DNA of 64,000 nucleotides from Zygaena filipendulae (taxonomy: Eukaryota; Arthropoda; Insecta; Lepidoptera; Zygaenidae), in contig OU015663.1 in assembly GCA_907165275.2 (NCBI GenBank), positions 4,476,501 through 4,540,500 of the forward strand. The letters run 5' to 3'. Positions 36,017 to 46,060 of this stretch are shown here, one piece after another (the first letter of the stretch is position 1; each line of letters starts with the position of its first letter). The notes under the pieces were generated by a model. That model saw nothing but the letters and a program-made list of their open reading frames with translations, did no database searches and was not told where the DNA came from. The position numbers and the translations under genes are program-made.

Positions 36017-36961
36017 TATAAAAGTCTAATGCTGCTGGAAACACTTGATTCCTGTGGCAGCATGGAGGGCACGTGTTGCGCCAATGTCGTCTATAGTCGT
36101 CTGCTATTTTGTATACTATTTGCAAAGTATAAACGTGAAGTGCCGCCATCTGCGACGCAGGTGTTTTCCGTATCCGTGCGGGGTTATAGACAGCTGTGCG
36201 CATGGTGCGTGCAACGTGCGTCCTAACGACGCCTTGCGACTGCAAGCGCGGCGCGGCGGGCAGTTGCGCTATAGAGTATAGACTATAGACACTAGACAGT
36301 CATCGTAATATTTTCATCCAACCCTTGGGGTTGTAAAACGAGGAAAAAACCTCTTCACCAAATTCAACTCTAAAATTTACATGTTAGAAAATAGATGTTC
36401 CATTGTGGAATATTTTTAATTTAATTATATTTTATATTATGAATACTCATATTATGTATGTTCAATTAAAACAAATTGTAACTATTGCTATGTCCACAGG
36501 AATGCAGGGAATCAGAATTCATATTGATTCCTACATGTTTTCATACTGTTTGGAGAAAACTATGCAGGAGTTAAGATATTTACCCAAAAATTGGATACAA
36601 GTTATATAGCATTGCAAATTTATATTATTCTACCACACTATTTTATGGACATAAAAGCCAAATAATTTATATATTTTGAGTACACATTATTATCTATTAT
36701 TATTTTATGATGGTAAAAATTTCAGCAGGAAGTAGTTATAATATTTTAATTTATAAAAAAAAATGTCAGATGCGACACCATTCAGGCTTAAGTGTCTTGT
36801 ATATTTTGTTCATGTATTTGACTCGGGAAGTAATTAACAAAAAAATATTACAATTTTAAAGCTATTTCAGGAATTTCACTTTGGACATTGAATAGTCTGA
36901 ACTTGCTTCTATTGCTACTAGACATTAGTAATGAACATACCTCATAAACTGGCTTTTGGAA

Positions 36962-37145
36962 TAGGGATGTTGACAACTTTTGAAAATCAAAATTTTAATT
37001 AATCCGTCATTTAGAAAATTAAAAATCATTAGACACGTATTTGTATTGCCGTTATTTTTTGATTACGTAAAAAAGGAAAAAAATATGTGACCAATATTTT
37101 TTATTAATCTACAAGATGGACTAAAAACAAAATTCGTCAAATAGC
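36962..37145 (+). mobile_element. CRE-bearing MITE family, copy 7 (internal deletion)
   Basis: Left and right terminal regions are present (AATAGGGATGTTGACAAC and ACAAGATGGACTAAAAACAA), but the central part with GACGTCA is deleted. The left arm joins directly to GCCGTTATTTTTTGATTACG. Confidence 0.85.
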
Positions 37146-37884
37146 CTGTGGTGAAAGTGGATCATACAAAGGACTTAATGGATACTTCTCAAAAACCCAA
37201 AATAAAAAAGTGGATATCAACACAAATGTTGGTCAGATCAAAAGTGGCTAGCTCACAAATACATAATATACTGGATGAGACATTTACTATCTTTAAACGA
37301 GCAATTCTCTTATATATCTCTAGTTAATAATAAATTGTTGATAAAATATGATATTCTTAACACTATATTATTGTGCATACTGGATAATACTAGCGCCTGA
37401 CTAAAAAACATAATATGTAAGATTCATTAACCAATACCAATATACCAAGATTTAGATATTCAGAGTTGAAATTAAAAAAATAAATTAGACGCTCTACTAA
37501 AGCATAACATTTACCATTCACCAATTATTGTTTACAATCGTATCATTAACTATAATAGTTTTAAATAGAGACTTAAATTGCCCAAATGTTGAAGCTAGGA
37601 TTATTCTGTGACCTTTCTCCTGCACTCTAAGAAAACAGAAATACAATGAGGTAATAGAAAAAGGGAAATACTTTTTACACCCTCGGAAATTAGTGTTTAC
37701 AGAATCTCAATATCAATTTCATTCAGTGCATGTAACAGCTAATTCACACATGCACTACATGCATGTGACAATAGTGTGCCTTGCTAGCAAGAGTAACATC
37801 CATACTAATATTACAAACACAACAGTAACTACAACAGTAACAACAGTTACCAGTTCAAGTTTAAACCAGTCAGATTTATACCTT

Positions 37885-38072
37885 TACTAGCTGTGCCCTG
37901 CGGTTTCACCCGTAATTTCAGAGTTCCCGAGGGAATTTTGGGATAAAAAGTACCCTATATCCTTCTCTATGCATGCCAAATTTCATCCAAATCCATTCAG
38001 CCGATTTTGCATGATTGAGTAACAAACATCCAAACATCCACACTTTCACATTTATAATATTAGTAGGATTGT
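37885..38072 (+). repeat. CCGCGG-type dispersed repeat
   Basis: From CTAGCTGTGCCCTGCGGTTT to TTATAATATTAGTAGGAT with CAAATCCATTCAGCCGATTT between. Near full length. About 700 bp from the Pellino start exon, in the first intron. Confidence 0.75.
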
Positions 38073-38778
38073 CAAGTCACTTTAGTAGAAAATTAAATTT
38101 TTAGGTTATACCTTTTTTGACATAAGGTTAGTAACTACTCTAATGATCATTCCATCAATTCATGTATTTCCACTCAAATTTTGTAATTATAGGTGCTAGG
38201 AACATGTCACACATAAACCTACCTTGTACCTAAAATAAAATTGTATGAACTAGAAATAATAATTAAGAATGTAAATAACACTTGGTGAGTAAAATGAATA
38301 ATTAATATTAATTAATTTCAATTCATGTAACGCAGTAGAATCGAGCGAGCGTGACGTAAATAATCGATATTTACGTCAAAATGTAAGTAAACAAAGGCAC
38401 ATTTTTATCTTCATTACAAAGAGATATTTTAATTTACACAATAATTTTTAGATAGCGATAATTTAAGAGTTACTTTAAAACAGAAACACAGCTGAGTATT
38501 CATAAATTAAGTCATTAAGTAGGTACTTAGGAAGGAAAACAAAAAAACTCTGAAAAAAAAATTTAAACAGTCACTACTCGCTAGTCGTAACGTAAATAAT
38601 TAGTACTAGTACGTAAGGCAGAATGACTTAATATAGGTTTTTTTAATTAAATTTCAACGCAAAAATCTCCGATAAAGAATTAAAGTCGACATAGGTAATA
38701 CGTATGTAAAGAGTCAGTCCTCACTCCACGTTGTAAAGCATAATAAAATCTATAACACAACACCAAGTACCCACTTAC

Positions 38779-38792
38779 CGTTTTATGCCCAT
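38779..38792 (-). CDS. Pli: Pellino exon 1, coding part (start codon)
   Basis: On the minus strand ATGGGCATAAAACG is followed by GTAAGTG, a strong splice donor. The four codons and two extra bases (MGIK plus CG) leave phase 2. Joined to exon 2, which starts with the single base T, they give CGT (Arg) and MGIKRSADSADSPILEE, in frame with the recognised Pellino sequence. The ATG has A at -3 and G at +4, and an in-frame TAA lies about 57 bases upstream with no intervening ATG, so the start is well defined. It resembles insect Pellino N termini, which begin with a basic start followed by an S-PIL-E stretch. A transcript read across 38779/27662 would settle it; an additional unseen small exon is possible. 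Confidence 0.75.
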
Positions 38793-39060
38793 GATAGAAT
38801 CCGTTTGTTCGTTTGTGGAACCTATGTTTTGAAACAAATCTTCTGTTTATCACAAATATTTTCAAATTCACCATGAATTTAGAATCACTGACACTGTAAA
38901 AATCAATCCACACATCGCTAAAATGCGATAAAAACACGACTTCTTTTCATTACAATCGGAGCACAGCACACAAAACACCAAATTTTTTTTATTTTTTCTT
39001 TGCAAATTTGCACAAACAATATAACCACCAATTGATTGTTTTAATTGTGTATAATAAAAA
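38793..39060 (-). promoter_or_regulatory. Pli: Pellino 5' UTR and promoter region (approximate)
   Basis: Region immediately upstream of the predicted start codon, on the minus strand. It contains in-frame stops and no coding signal. I see no clear TATA box, and the transcription start cannot be placed. The AT-rich stretch at 38975-39060 is the likely upstream flank. The inverted minisatellite and hairpin structure begins only about 120 bp further out. Confidence 0.35.
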
Positions 39061-39173
39061 CCTAATATTGGAGTCAGACACTAAAACAAATCGCAATTAA
39101 TCCGTAAAACCTCGTAAAATAGTAAACACTGAACACAGTTGCCAACACAAGTAGGTATCCAGAGTCCCTGTAT

Positions 39174-39264
39174 TGTACAGCATCGGAAAAGGCGACACCG
39201 GAATGCACGACAAGAGATTGTACGACACCGGAATGTACAGCACCGGATTTGGCGACACCGGATT
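39174..39264 (+). repeat. CACCGGAATGTACGA minisatellite, left block
   Basis: Five or six diverged units built on GACACCGGAATGTAC and AGCACCGGA. The same units return in inverted orientation at 39786-39895, so the pair forms the outer part of a large inverted structure around the hairpin at 39588-39720. Confidence 0.75.
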
Positions 39265-39587
39265 TCAGGGCCTAGCCGACTTCGTGCTCCGTTTGGTAGT
39301 ATTCAATACAATGCAGGTAGTAGGTAGTTAGTAGTTACTGTCTCAAAATATGACGGAAATTAAAATAACAAGTTCAAGTTTAATATTTAGTAACATAATT
39401 ATTATTTATCATTTTAATGAATTGTTAGAACTTGTTATATTCTGTTTATTTTACTTAATATATCGAAATGTCGTGGCCACATCTAAGAATAATTAATCAA
39501 ATAAATGTCACCTTATTTTGTCTTTAGCGCATCGCCAGTTGCTACCGCGGCACGCTCGCTACGCTTGCTCGGCTCGCGAGACCTGGG

Positions 39588-39720
39588 GGGCTAAGATGCG
39601 CAAGACGACAAAATTTTATCGAGTCATTTTATCGATTCTCGTCGACAAAGCCATACAATATGTCGACGAGAATCGATAAAATGGCTCGATAAAATTTTGT
39701 CGTCTTGCGCATCTTAGCCC
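39588..39720. repeat. Near-perfect hairpin with 60-bp arms
   Basis: 39588-39647 and 39661-39720 are inverted copies matching at 59 of 60 positions, separated by a 13-nt spacer (AAGCCATACAATA). Arms begin GGGCTAAGATGCGCAAGACG and end with TTCTCGTCGACA. A related GC-rich palindromic stretch (GCTCGCTACGCTTGCTCGG) precedes it at about 39553. As RNA it would form a duplex long enough for Dicer. No coding frame. Confidence 0.9.
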
Positions 39721-39785
39721 GGCTGGTCATCAGTAAGAACCTAACCTAATAAAGAATGTCGGGTATACTACCTTGAAATCAGTTC

Positions 39786-39895
39786 AGCGGTGTCACCAAT
39801 TCCGGTGCTGTACATTCCGGTGTCGTACAATCCAGTGTCACGCATTCCAGTGCTGTACATTCCGGTGTCGTACATTATCGTGTTATGCATTCCTG
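39786..39895 (-). repeat. CACCGGAATGTACGA minisatellite, right block (inverted)
   Basis: Six or seven units of TTCCGGTG(C/T)(T/C)GTACA type, the reverse complement of the left block. TACATTCCGGTGTCGTACA occurs twice almost exactly. Confidence 0.75.
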
Positions 39896-39952
39896 GTTCT
39901 CCCTACTCCACATAAAAGTGACTACATACAGCCCTAAACTCGTAGACGCCTA

Positions 39953-40856
39953 AACTAAAATCAGAGGCAATATCAGTAGCAGGGTTGCCAGGTCGAAAAC
40001 CTAATAGCCGGACAGACCAGCCAGCAAAAAGGCCGGACACCCTACATTATTGAGGAATACTTACTTACTTACTTATACTATTACTTACTTATCTTATTAC
40101 TTATAATCCTCAATAGGGTACTTGCATGAAATTTATAATAAGAAATTGTGTCAATATTCCAAAAATAGAGCCTTATAAAAGCGTTATCATGAAAGATTTA
40201 CTAAAAAAATTTCAATAGTTTCCAAAATATTCAACTTTTAATTTTGTGAAACGGAACGTTGCAACGAAACACCAATCACAGCCAAGCTTGACACATGACG
40301 TCACTTTCATTTTTTTAGCATACATTTACCTCTTTCAGAGAAGGCAAAAGAAACAGAGTGCATACAGTCAAGGCATATTTTCCATTTTCTGAAGATTTTT
40401 ACTTTAAAATGCATCGGTAAGATACATTTCGATTCTTTACTGGAACTTTTGGAAGTAAATCGACACAGTCCAACCTTAATTTCGCTTTTGGTTATTGAAG
40501 TTATCTGTTTGTCAGTGTCACATAACCCTGTCAATACGACAGTGACATTTTTATCACAGAATAATAAGGCGCGTAATTTTGGATTAGTGACGTCATTCCG
40601 CGTTTCGGCGGTAAGGTCTAAAGTAGGAAGGTTGAAACGCTCTATTTCATTAATTTATGCAAATATTTTTTTTTCTTGCTTTGTTTAAGTAGGCCATATA
40701 TCTTTAAAATAGACTGAAAAAAAATATCATGCAAGTACCCTATTATCTGGGTCAGGCCTTTTTACTCCAATGTCCGACCAAACTGGCTGATCTGTCCAGT
40801 TATAAGGTTTGGCGACCTGGCAACATTACTCCCGATATTGCCTCTGATTTTAGGGT
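39953..40856. mobile_element. Inverted-repeat element of about 900 bp, related to the hAT-like MITE
   Basis: Left end (from CTAAAATCAGAGGCAATATC through GGTTGCCAGGTCG, AGCCGGACAGACCAGCCAG and AAAAAGGCC to about 40050) is repeated inverted at about 40735-40856 with scattered mismatches. The inner part shares GTTGCCAGG and GGACAGACCAGCCAG with the small element at 994-1255. The middle (40140-40700) is AT-rich and is also found, disrupted, at 43000-44220. No transposase. Confidence 0.7.
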
Positions 40857-40865
40857 CGTGCTCAA

Positions 40866-40893
40866 AACAATAACAGTAGCTACTGTTATTGTT
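40866..40893. repeat. Perfect 28-bp palindrome
   Basis: AACAATAACAGTAG followed by its exact reverse complement, then the half-site GCTACTGTTATTGTT repeated at 40906-40920. It lies just outside the right end of the 39953-40856 element. It could be a cruciform-prone or slippage-derived AT-rich site. Confidence 0.8.
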
Positions 40894-41196
40894 ACTACAG
40901 TTATTGCTACTGTTATTGTTCTGAGGGGTCGTGTGTAGCCGCGGGCAGGACAGTTATGTATGGTCATATTGTTATTGTACAACCCGAAATTACAAAACCC
41001 GACAATTGGCGTACGTTTACTTTGTACCCTTACTGTCAGTACTTTATCGAGTTGAAAAATCTCCATTCGATCTTTGTAGGACCATCATTATGGTCTGATT
41101 TTATTATTGACTCAATTTCCAAACAAGGCAATCCCATTATTAGATTTAATGCTAATTACTGGCTTGCATCAACTATAATTATTTATTTATTTAGAA

Positions 41197-41515
41197 CTAG
41201 CTGTGCACCGTGGTTTCACCCGCGTAAAACGCTTTTATAAAACAACTTTTTCCCGATGTCCGAATTAAATGAAATAAATTGCATAAGAGCCTATAATTAT
41301 GTTGTTCATAGCTAAACTTAATCTACCTGTAAAAACCACATGATAATCTGTTCTGTAGTACAACAGATTATCATGTGGTTTTTACCTTCTCTGTATCCCT
41401 GACAACAATACACATTGTCAGGGATATAGAGAAGGATATAGGGTACTTTTTATCCTGGAACTTCCGTGGGAACTCCGAAATTACCGCGTGTGAAACCGCA
41501 GAGAACAAACTAGTA
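41197..41515. repeat. Head-to-head CCGCGG-type repeats with two hairpins
   Basis: A plus-oriented start (AACTAGCTGTGCACCGTGGT) at 41197 and a minus-oriented end (GTGTGAAACCGCAGAGAACA) at 41490 bound the segment. At the centre, 41329-41352 and 41362-41385 are a perfect 24-bp inverted repeat with a 9-nt spacer. 41385-41405 and 41415-41435 form a second one, with one mismatch in 21. Confidence 0.8.
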
Positions 41516-42141
41516 GTATAATAAAAAAGTAAAATCCACGTGATGTCGTGAACGGATGTTAACGATAATTCCTGAATTTACTGGACAAATTTTCACGCAA
41601 TTTTCACAGGTAGATTAAGCTTATCTTGGAGCAACATTTCTATGTTGTCTATGCTTAGGTTCCATCGGATACCAGAAAAAACTAAAAAAAAATGTTTCAC
41701 GCAAATGAAACCGCGGGGTGCAACTATAGTAACAAATAAATACCCATTTGATAAATTACCTCATGGTCAAGAAGTTTGAGACAAAGAGTGGGGCCCACAG
41801 TAAGCGGTTTTTAAATATTATTTAGTCGCACAGTATAGGTGTAAGTAAAGTTAATAGACCTAATACTTGCTGTCCGAAAAATATAAGATTTTCCTAGGTT
41901 TAGTAAAGGCTATAGAAGAAGAAAGGGGGACAAGAGAGGTTTCTTACAATCGCAGTTAAAACAAAATAGACCCCAGCTCACTGAAATCAATCTACAGCCT
42001 GTGCTACAGCTAAGTCACTGGACAACCTATTATTGTATGATACTATAATATTTCAAAGCCTCTTGGTTGATTTTTTTTTTAGTTTCTTTTTTATATTTAT
42101 TTAGATTTCTGTCTATTAATTTCTTTTGAGAGGTCGAAGTT

Positions 42142-42262
42142 ATAATTTTTATTTATCTAGAGTCTAGATAAATAAAAATTATGACTTACGTCTGGTGCGT
42201 AATTTTATTTATCTAGAGTTTAGATAAATAAAAATTATGACTTACGTCTGGTGCGTAATTTG
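42142..42262. repeat. Palindrome and 56-bp tandem duplication
   Basis: 42142-42182 is a perfect palindrome with 20-bp arms (ATAATTTTTATTTATCTAGA) around one base. The sequence from 42151 is then repeated with a 56-bp period, including TTATGACTTACGTCTGGTGC twice. The second palindrome has a single-base change (TCTAGA to TTTAGA). Confidence 0.85.
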
Positions 42263-42999
42263 TTAGGAATATTGGTTTTAAATATCAATTTTTAAAATAT
42301 ATATTTTGCTTATTAATTGTAAAAGTAGTTTTTTTTTCCTATTTTATTTTCACGACTTTTAAACTAATTGTAACAATACACCAACACAGTTTTTATTCGA
42401 TGTAGGTACTATAGATTTTAAACTGTTTTTTTTTTATTATTTATTATCAATCCCCGTTTTCCAATTACAGCACTAAGCGGCATTATGCGGCATAATGCTC
42501 AACATTGAATGTTTCAACTACAGCAACGTTTCGCACAATCAAGCACTCCAAATAGTACTGCTTTCGCTCGATGCGTGCAGATACCTAACTGTCCCAAATC
42601 CCCGTCTTTCCTGGATCGGATAAACGGAAAAAAAATTAAGTAGCAGTTGAGTTGACATGGCACCTTAGCGGTTAGTACCTAAACAAGTTACAAGTGTTTT
42701 TTGGAAATAATAAATGTTTTTAATTTTTTGGAAATAATAAAAAAGAGTAGGTACCTAGGTATTATTTTCTTTGATAATAAGTTAAGTCAGACTAAAAAAT
42801 AAATATAAGTATGGATGAAGCCTGAAGGTATTTAAAACTAATTCACGTTCCAATTAGCATTAGCACAACTAGGTTCTGTGCGCCAGGAATATGACGAATT
42901 GATAACGCACGTACGACACCATAATCCACGTACAATGCATTCGAAATATTAGCGGTACATTATAGACATTGGTTCAGAACCTACTTCAGATGTATACAG

Positions 43000-44220
43000 A
43001 CTTCATAAATTTTGAATTTACCCTAATGAGGAAGGCAAAGGAAGCTAAGTTTATACAGCCAGTTCATATGCTTTTCTTTTCAGAAGTAATTTACATTGAA
43101 ATACATTGGTGAAATGCATTTCAATGCATTACCGGAACTTCTGGAATCAATTCTTCACACTTATCTTCGCAGTATACTAAACTACATTGACGTCACGTGG
43201 TCATACCTAACAGTGCACCCAGTGCATATACCGGAACATACCCTTGATCTAGTGCGTAAGTGAGAACTAGTGACCTCCACTGAGCAAATAATCACTACAT
43301 TTTAAGAGTAGGCACGTGCGTGTACCAGTCTGATGTAAACAAGCCTCTCCGCAAAGTCACCTTGGCGGGAGGTTGGTTTTAACCGCCGTTGGTGTTTCCG
43401 TCCACACTTGTTGTAAACAAGGCTCCAACTTCAGTGTGCTTTTGTCCCTGGCATCGGAAACATCTTTGCAATGGCTCCTTGCCTTTCAAAAATTCAAACA
43501 GTTGGTGTGGCTTTTGATCTTTTGAGTGCAATTGAGGAAAAAAAGAGATAATATAAAATAAAATATTCCCACACAATTTTTTTTTAGGATTGAGAGGTCC
43601 CAGAGATACGGCAGATCCCTATAGAGGTCGGTAAACTCGATAAGAATATTTACGTACGCACACGAATAAATAAATTACTCTACGCGCGAGCGCTTCCCGT
43701 GACTGCCGCCACTCAACTGCGCTTGCGTGGTTTACAACAAACGTCCACACAGCGGGCCGCCGGTGAGATTGCAGCAAGTTTCCAACGCGCGCCCACAAAC
43801 CAAGGTCGTGGAAAAGAAACAGAAATTTCGTTGCAAACAACCGTCCGCACTGTTTTAAACAACTGTTGGAAACTTCCGTTTTGGGCTTGTTTACAACAGT
43901 CTGGTACACGCTTAATCGCTGAACCAATCTATGAAAGCATTTGTGCCAACCATACCAACGCAATGTTTGACGCGGTCATACAAATTTGGTTAAGTATTCC
44001 ATAGTTGGTAAATAAGTCGGCGCATAAATCCATAAAGTATAGTATTATACCTATTATTATCCGTGTCTGAGATCTGTGTGGTGACCTCATTCTGCGTTTT
44101 GGCGGTAAGGTCAAAATGGTCAAAAGTAGGAACTTAATTTAAGCATTTTTTTTCCCTTGCTTTTAGTAACTAGATATCTTTAAAATATACTGAAAAAAAT
44201 AATCATACAAGGCCCTATTT
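43000..44220 (+). mobile_element. Interrupted second copy of the 40140-40740 core
   Basis: AGGAAGGCAAAGGAAGC and TACATTGGTGAAATGCATTT near 43035-43130, and ATTCTGCGTTTTGGCGGTAA with ATATCTTTAAAATATACTGA near 44090-44200, match the core of the 39953-40856 element in order. About 900 bp (43180-44085) lies between them as an apparent insertion. It starts near GTATACTAAACTACATTGAC and includes a GC-richer frame (43699-44004) without recognised homology. Confidence 0.55.
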
Positions 44221-44252
44221 TGCCTATTCAAAATCATGTTATTTGAAATTTA

Positions 44253-44690
44253 TTTTTTAATACAGTAGCTCAAAAAGTGGCGTATTGCAGGGACGTTTAG
44301 CGTTCGGGATGTGGGCTATTACATACTCGAGCTTTTTGTTTACCTTTCCCGAACTCGTGCGTTCTCTTTGCCAACTGTCAAATGGCGACACGACTTTGAC
44401 ACACTTTTTTGCATTGCGAAACGTACGTTTCGCATTACTAATACGACTAGCGCCATCTCTTGATCACAGTTGGAAATTAGTTGAGTTTGTTGTGTTTTTT
44501 ATATTTTATTAAATTTCTTCATTTCTTTCGCAACTGTATTAAAAATAGTTGTTCAGTACACGTGCGGAACCGTCATTGCAACTAGTTCCGACTGTCAACC
44601 CTCACCTTCGGCTGCGCCTCGGCTCGGGTAGACATATGTCGGAACTCTTTGCAATGACAGGTTTTCCGCACTTATAATGAAATATACTAT
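44253..44690. mobile_element. 440-bp composite MITE, copy 2
   Basis: Close copy of 8065-8503, differing by scattered substitutions and a few short indels. The TTTTTTAATACAG and CGCAACTGTATTAAAAATAG inverted ends and the second GTGCGGAA hairpin are intact. Confidence 0.75.
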
Positions 44691-44832
44691 ATCACATCAA
44701 AAAATGGACACGACGTCAGGATATAAAAAATAATTTCTTTTTTTTTTAATTTATTAAGGCTTGGCAACTAGGCCTTTAGCCATAGCTTACATTCTATTAC
44801 AATATTTAAAAGCAAGCAAAAGCACAACTCGA

Positions 44833-44955
44833 ATGTGTCGCCATTATTTTTTGATAACGAAAAAAAGGAAAAATATCTACCTACGTCCAATATTTTTTAT
44901 TAATTTCCAAGACGGACTAAAACTAAAATTTAGTCATCTAGCGACTAGCCCATTG
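44833..44955 (+). mobile_element. CRE-bearing MITE family, copy 8 (right half)
   Basis: From GTCGCCATTATTTTTTGATA to CAAGACGGACTAAAACTAAA and TAGTCATCTAGCGACTAGCC. The left half is missing. Confidence 0.8.
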
Positions 44956-45196
44956 TAACTTGATTTGTGTAGGTACTAGTAGATCATTGACAACCCAACG
45001 ATATAGGTAGTTATGATTGCTTATGAAATAGTAAAATTTAAAGGTAAAATTTTGGACGCATGACCGTGGACCCACCGGCTAGACACGCGGCAGCGTGTGA
45101 AGCCAAGTTCAAGCAAAGGAACTGGCTAGCCAGCGCCGAGTGTAATATTACACGAACCACTTGGTGCCACTTTTGACCCTTCTATAACTCATTAAG

Positions 45197-45322
45197 ATCA
45201 CAAATATTATTTCAATTCTACCTAACATTAAAAGAAATATAGACAAAATAAATTATAACACTAGCTCGCAAGTGACTCTTATTGCACCGCTTTGATATCC
45301 ATAATGCAGCTTATTAATTAAG
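45197..45322 (+). repeat. 125-bp dispersed repeat, copy 1
   Basis: Nearly identical to 55796-55921, including TATTTCAATTCTACCTAACA, CACTAGCTCGCAAGTGACTC and GATATCCATAATGCAGCTTA. Second copy lies in a Brf1 intron. Class unknown. Confidence 0.75.
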
Positions 45323-45489
45323 CCAAGGCCTTATGGGCCCCTAGGCTCCAGCCTGCTGGTAAATCCGCCAATGAACAGACTTCAAAAAAGGAGGTTCTAT
45401 GTTTGACGCTTTGATTATGGGACTATTAAATCAAAGGTTCGACGGTATTTTTTATAATCACTGCATAACAAAACAAATAAAAGACTGTG

Positions 45490-45600
45490 ATCTGGGGGCA
45501 CGGCAGTGCCCCCGCCAAGTCGAGCAACAAAAGCGGCACGGCCGTACTATCCTTTTCTCGAAGCTTTTATTTTACGGAATAAGTTTCATTAGCTATTTTA
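45490..45600. repeat. Repeat with GGGGGCAC hairpin, copy 2
   Basis: Hairpin 45494-45513 (loop GGCA), followed by GCCAAGTCGAGCAACAAAAG and CTTTTCTCGAAGCTTTT, as in 10763-10850. Confidence 0.6.
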
Positions 45601-45629
45601 GTCTAAACAATAGTTGAGTTATTTAAATA

Positions 45630-46060
45630 TACTAGCTGTGCCCCACGTTATAATAATAATAATAATAGTTCATTTATTTGCTGAACATGGTATACATTAG
45701 GATGTTACATAAAAATTTGAGGCGCATATTCGCTGTATTGGCATGCAAATTTTTAATGAAATTTTGTGAATACAGTAAATAAATCTCAAAAATATGCCCA
45801 AAAAAAAAAGTAGAAGTTCGTTTTCACTCGCGTGAAACGATTTTAGGTACCTATACTACCTATAACAACTTTTTTTCCCGACATCTGATTTAAATGAAAC
45901 AAAGTTTTGGTATATGTATGTAGCTCCAGGCTCTAGTGAAACCGCATATATGACAATCTGTTCAGTAGATTCGGAGATTACCGTGAACAGACAGACAAAC
46001 AGAAAAGGATTTTAAAAACTCTTTTTTTGTGGTTGGTTACTCTTCTTTTATTACCCCTGT
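45630..46060 (-). repeat. CCGCGG-related repeats and (AAT)n microsatellite
   Basis: Starts CTAGCTGTGCCCCACG, then an (AAT)n run at 45646-45664, then a segment with TCACTCGCGTGAAACGATTT, AACAACTTTTTTTCCCGACA and ACAATCTGTTCAGTAGATTC. The latter segment is shared with 41220-41355 and, inverted, with 61905-62080. Confidence 0.6.

Larger units (their letters stand above)
27663..38778 (-). other. Pli: Pellino intron 1
   Basis: An 11.1-kb first intron. It carries five copies of the CRE-bearing MITE (28738, 30690, 31650, 33624, 36962), the 897-bp foldback element at 29340-30236, LINE 3' tails at 32163 and 34070 (and 35930), and CCGCGG-type repeats. Segments such as 27780-28530, 30240-30680, 34210-35650 and 36020-36950 are AT-rich and hold nothing I can name. 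The GC-richer patch 36040-36285 has overlapping open frames but no recognised protein. Confidence 0.65.

Noticed and set aside
36029..36281. Overlapping open frames in a GC-richer patch of Pellino intron 1
   Set aside because: Open on both strands, no domain or splice evidence; adjacent to a LINE 3' end.
38680..38937. 85-residue minus-strand frame overlapping the Pellino start exon
   Set aside because: It reads through the GTAAGTG donor in another frame; the 14-nt start exon in the adjacent frame fits exon 2 exactly.
43699..44004. Plus-strand 101-residue frame
   Set aside because: It lies in an apparent insertion inside a repeat copy. The opposite strand is also open and no family was recognised, though a real small gene cannot be excluded.
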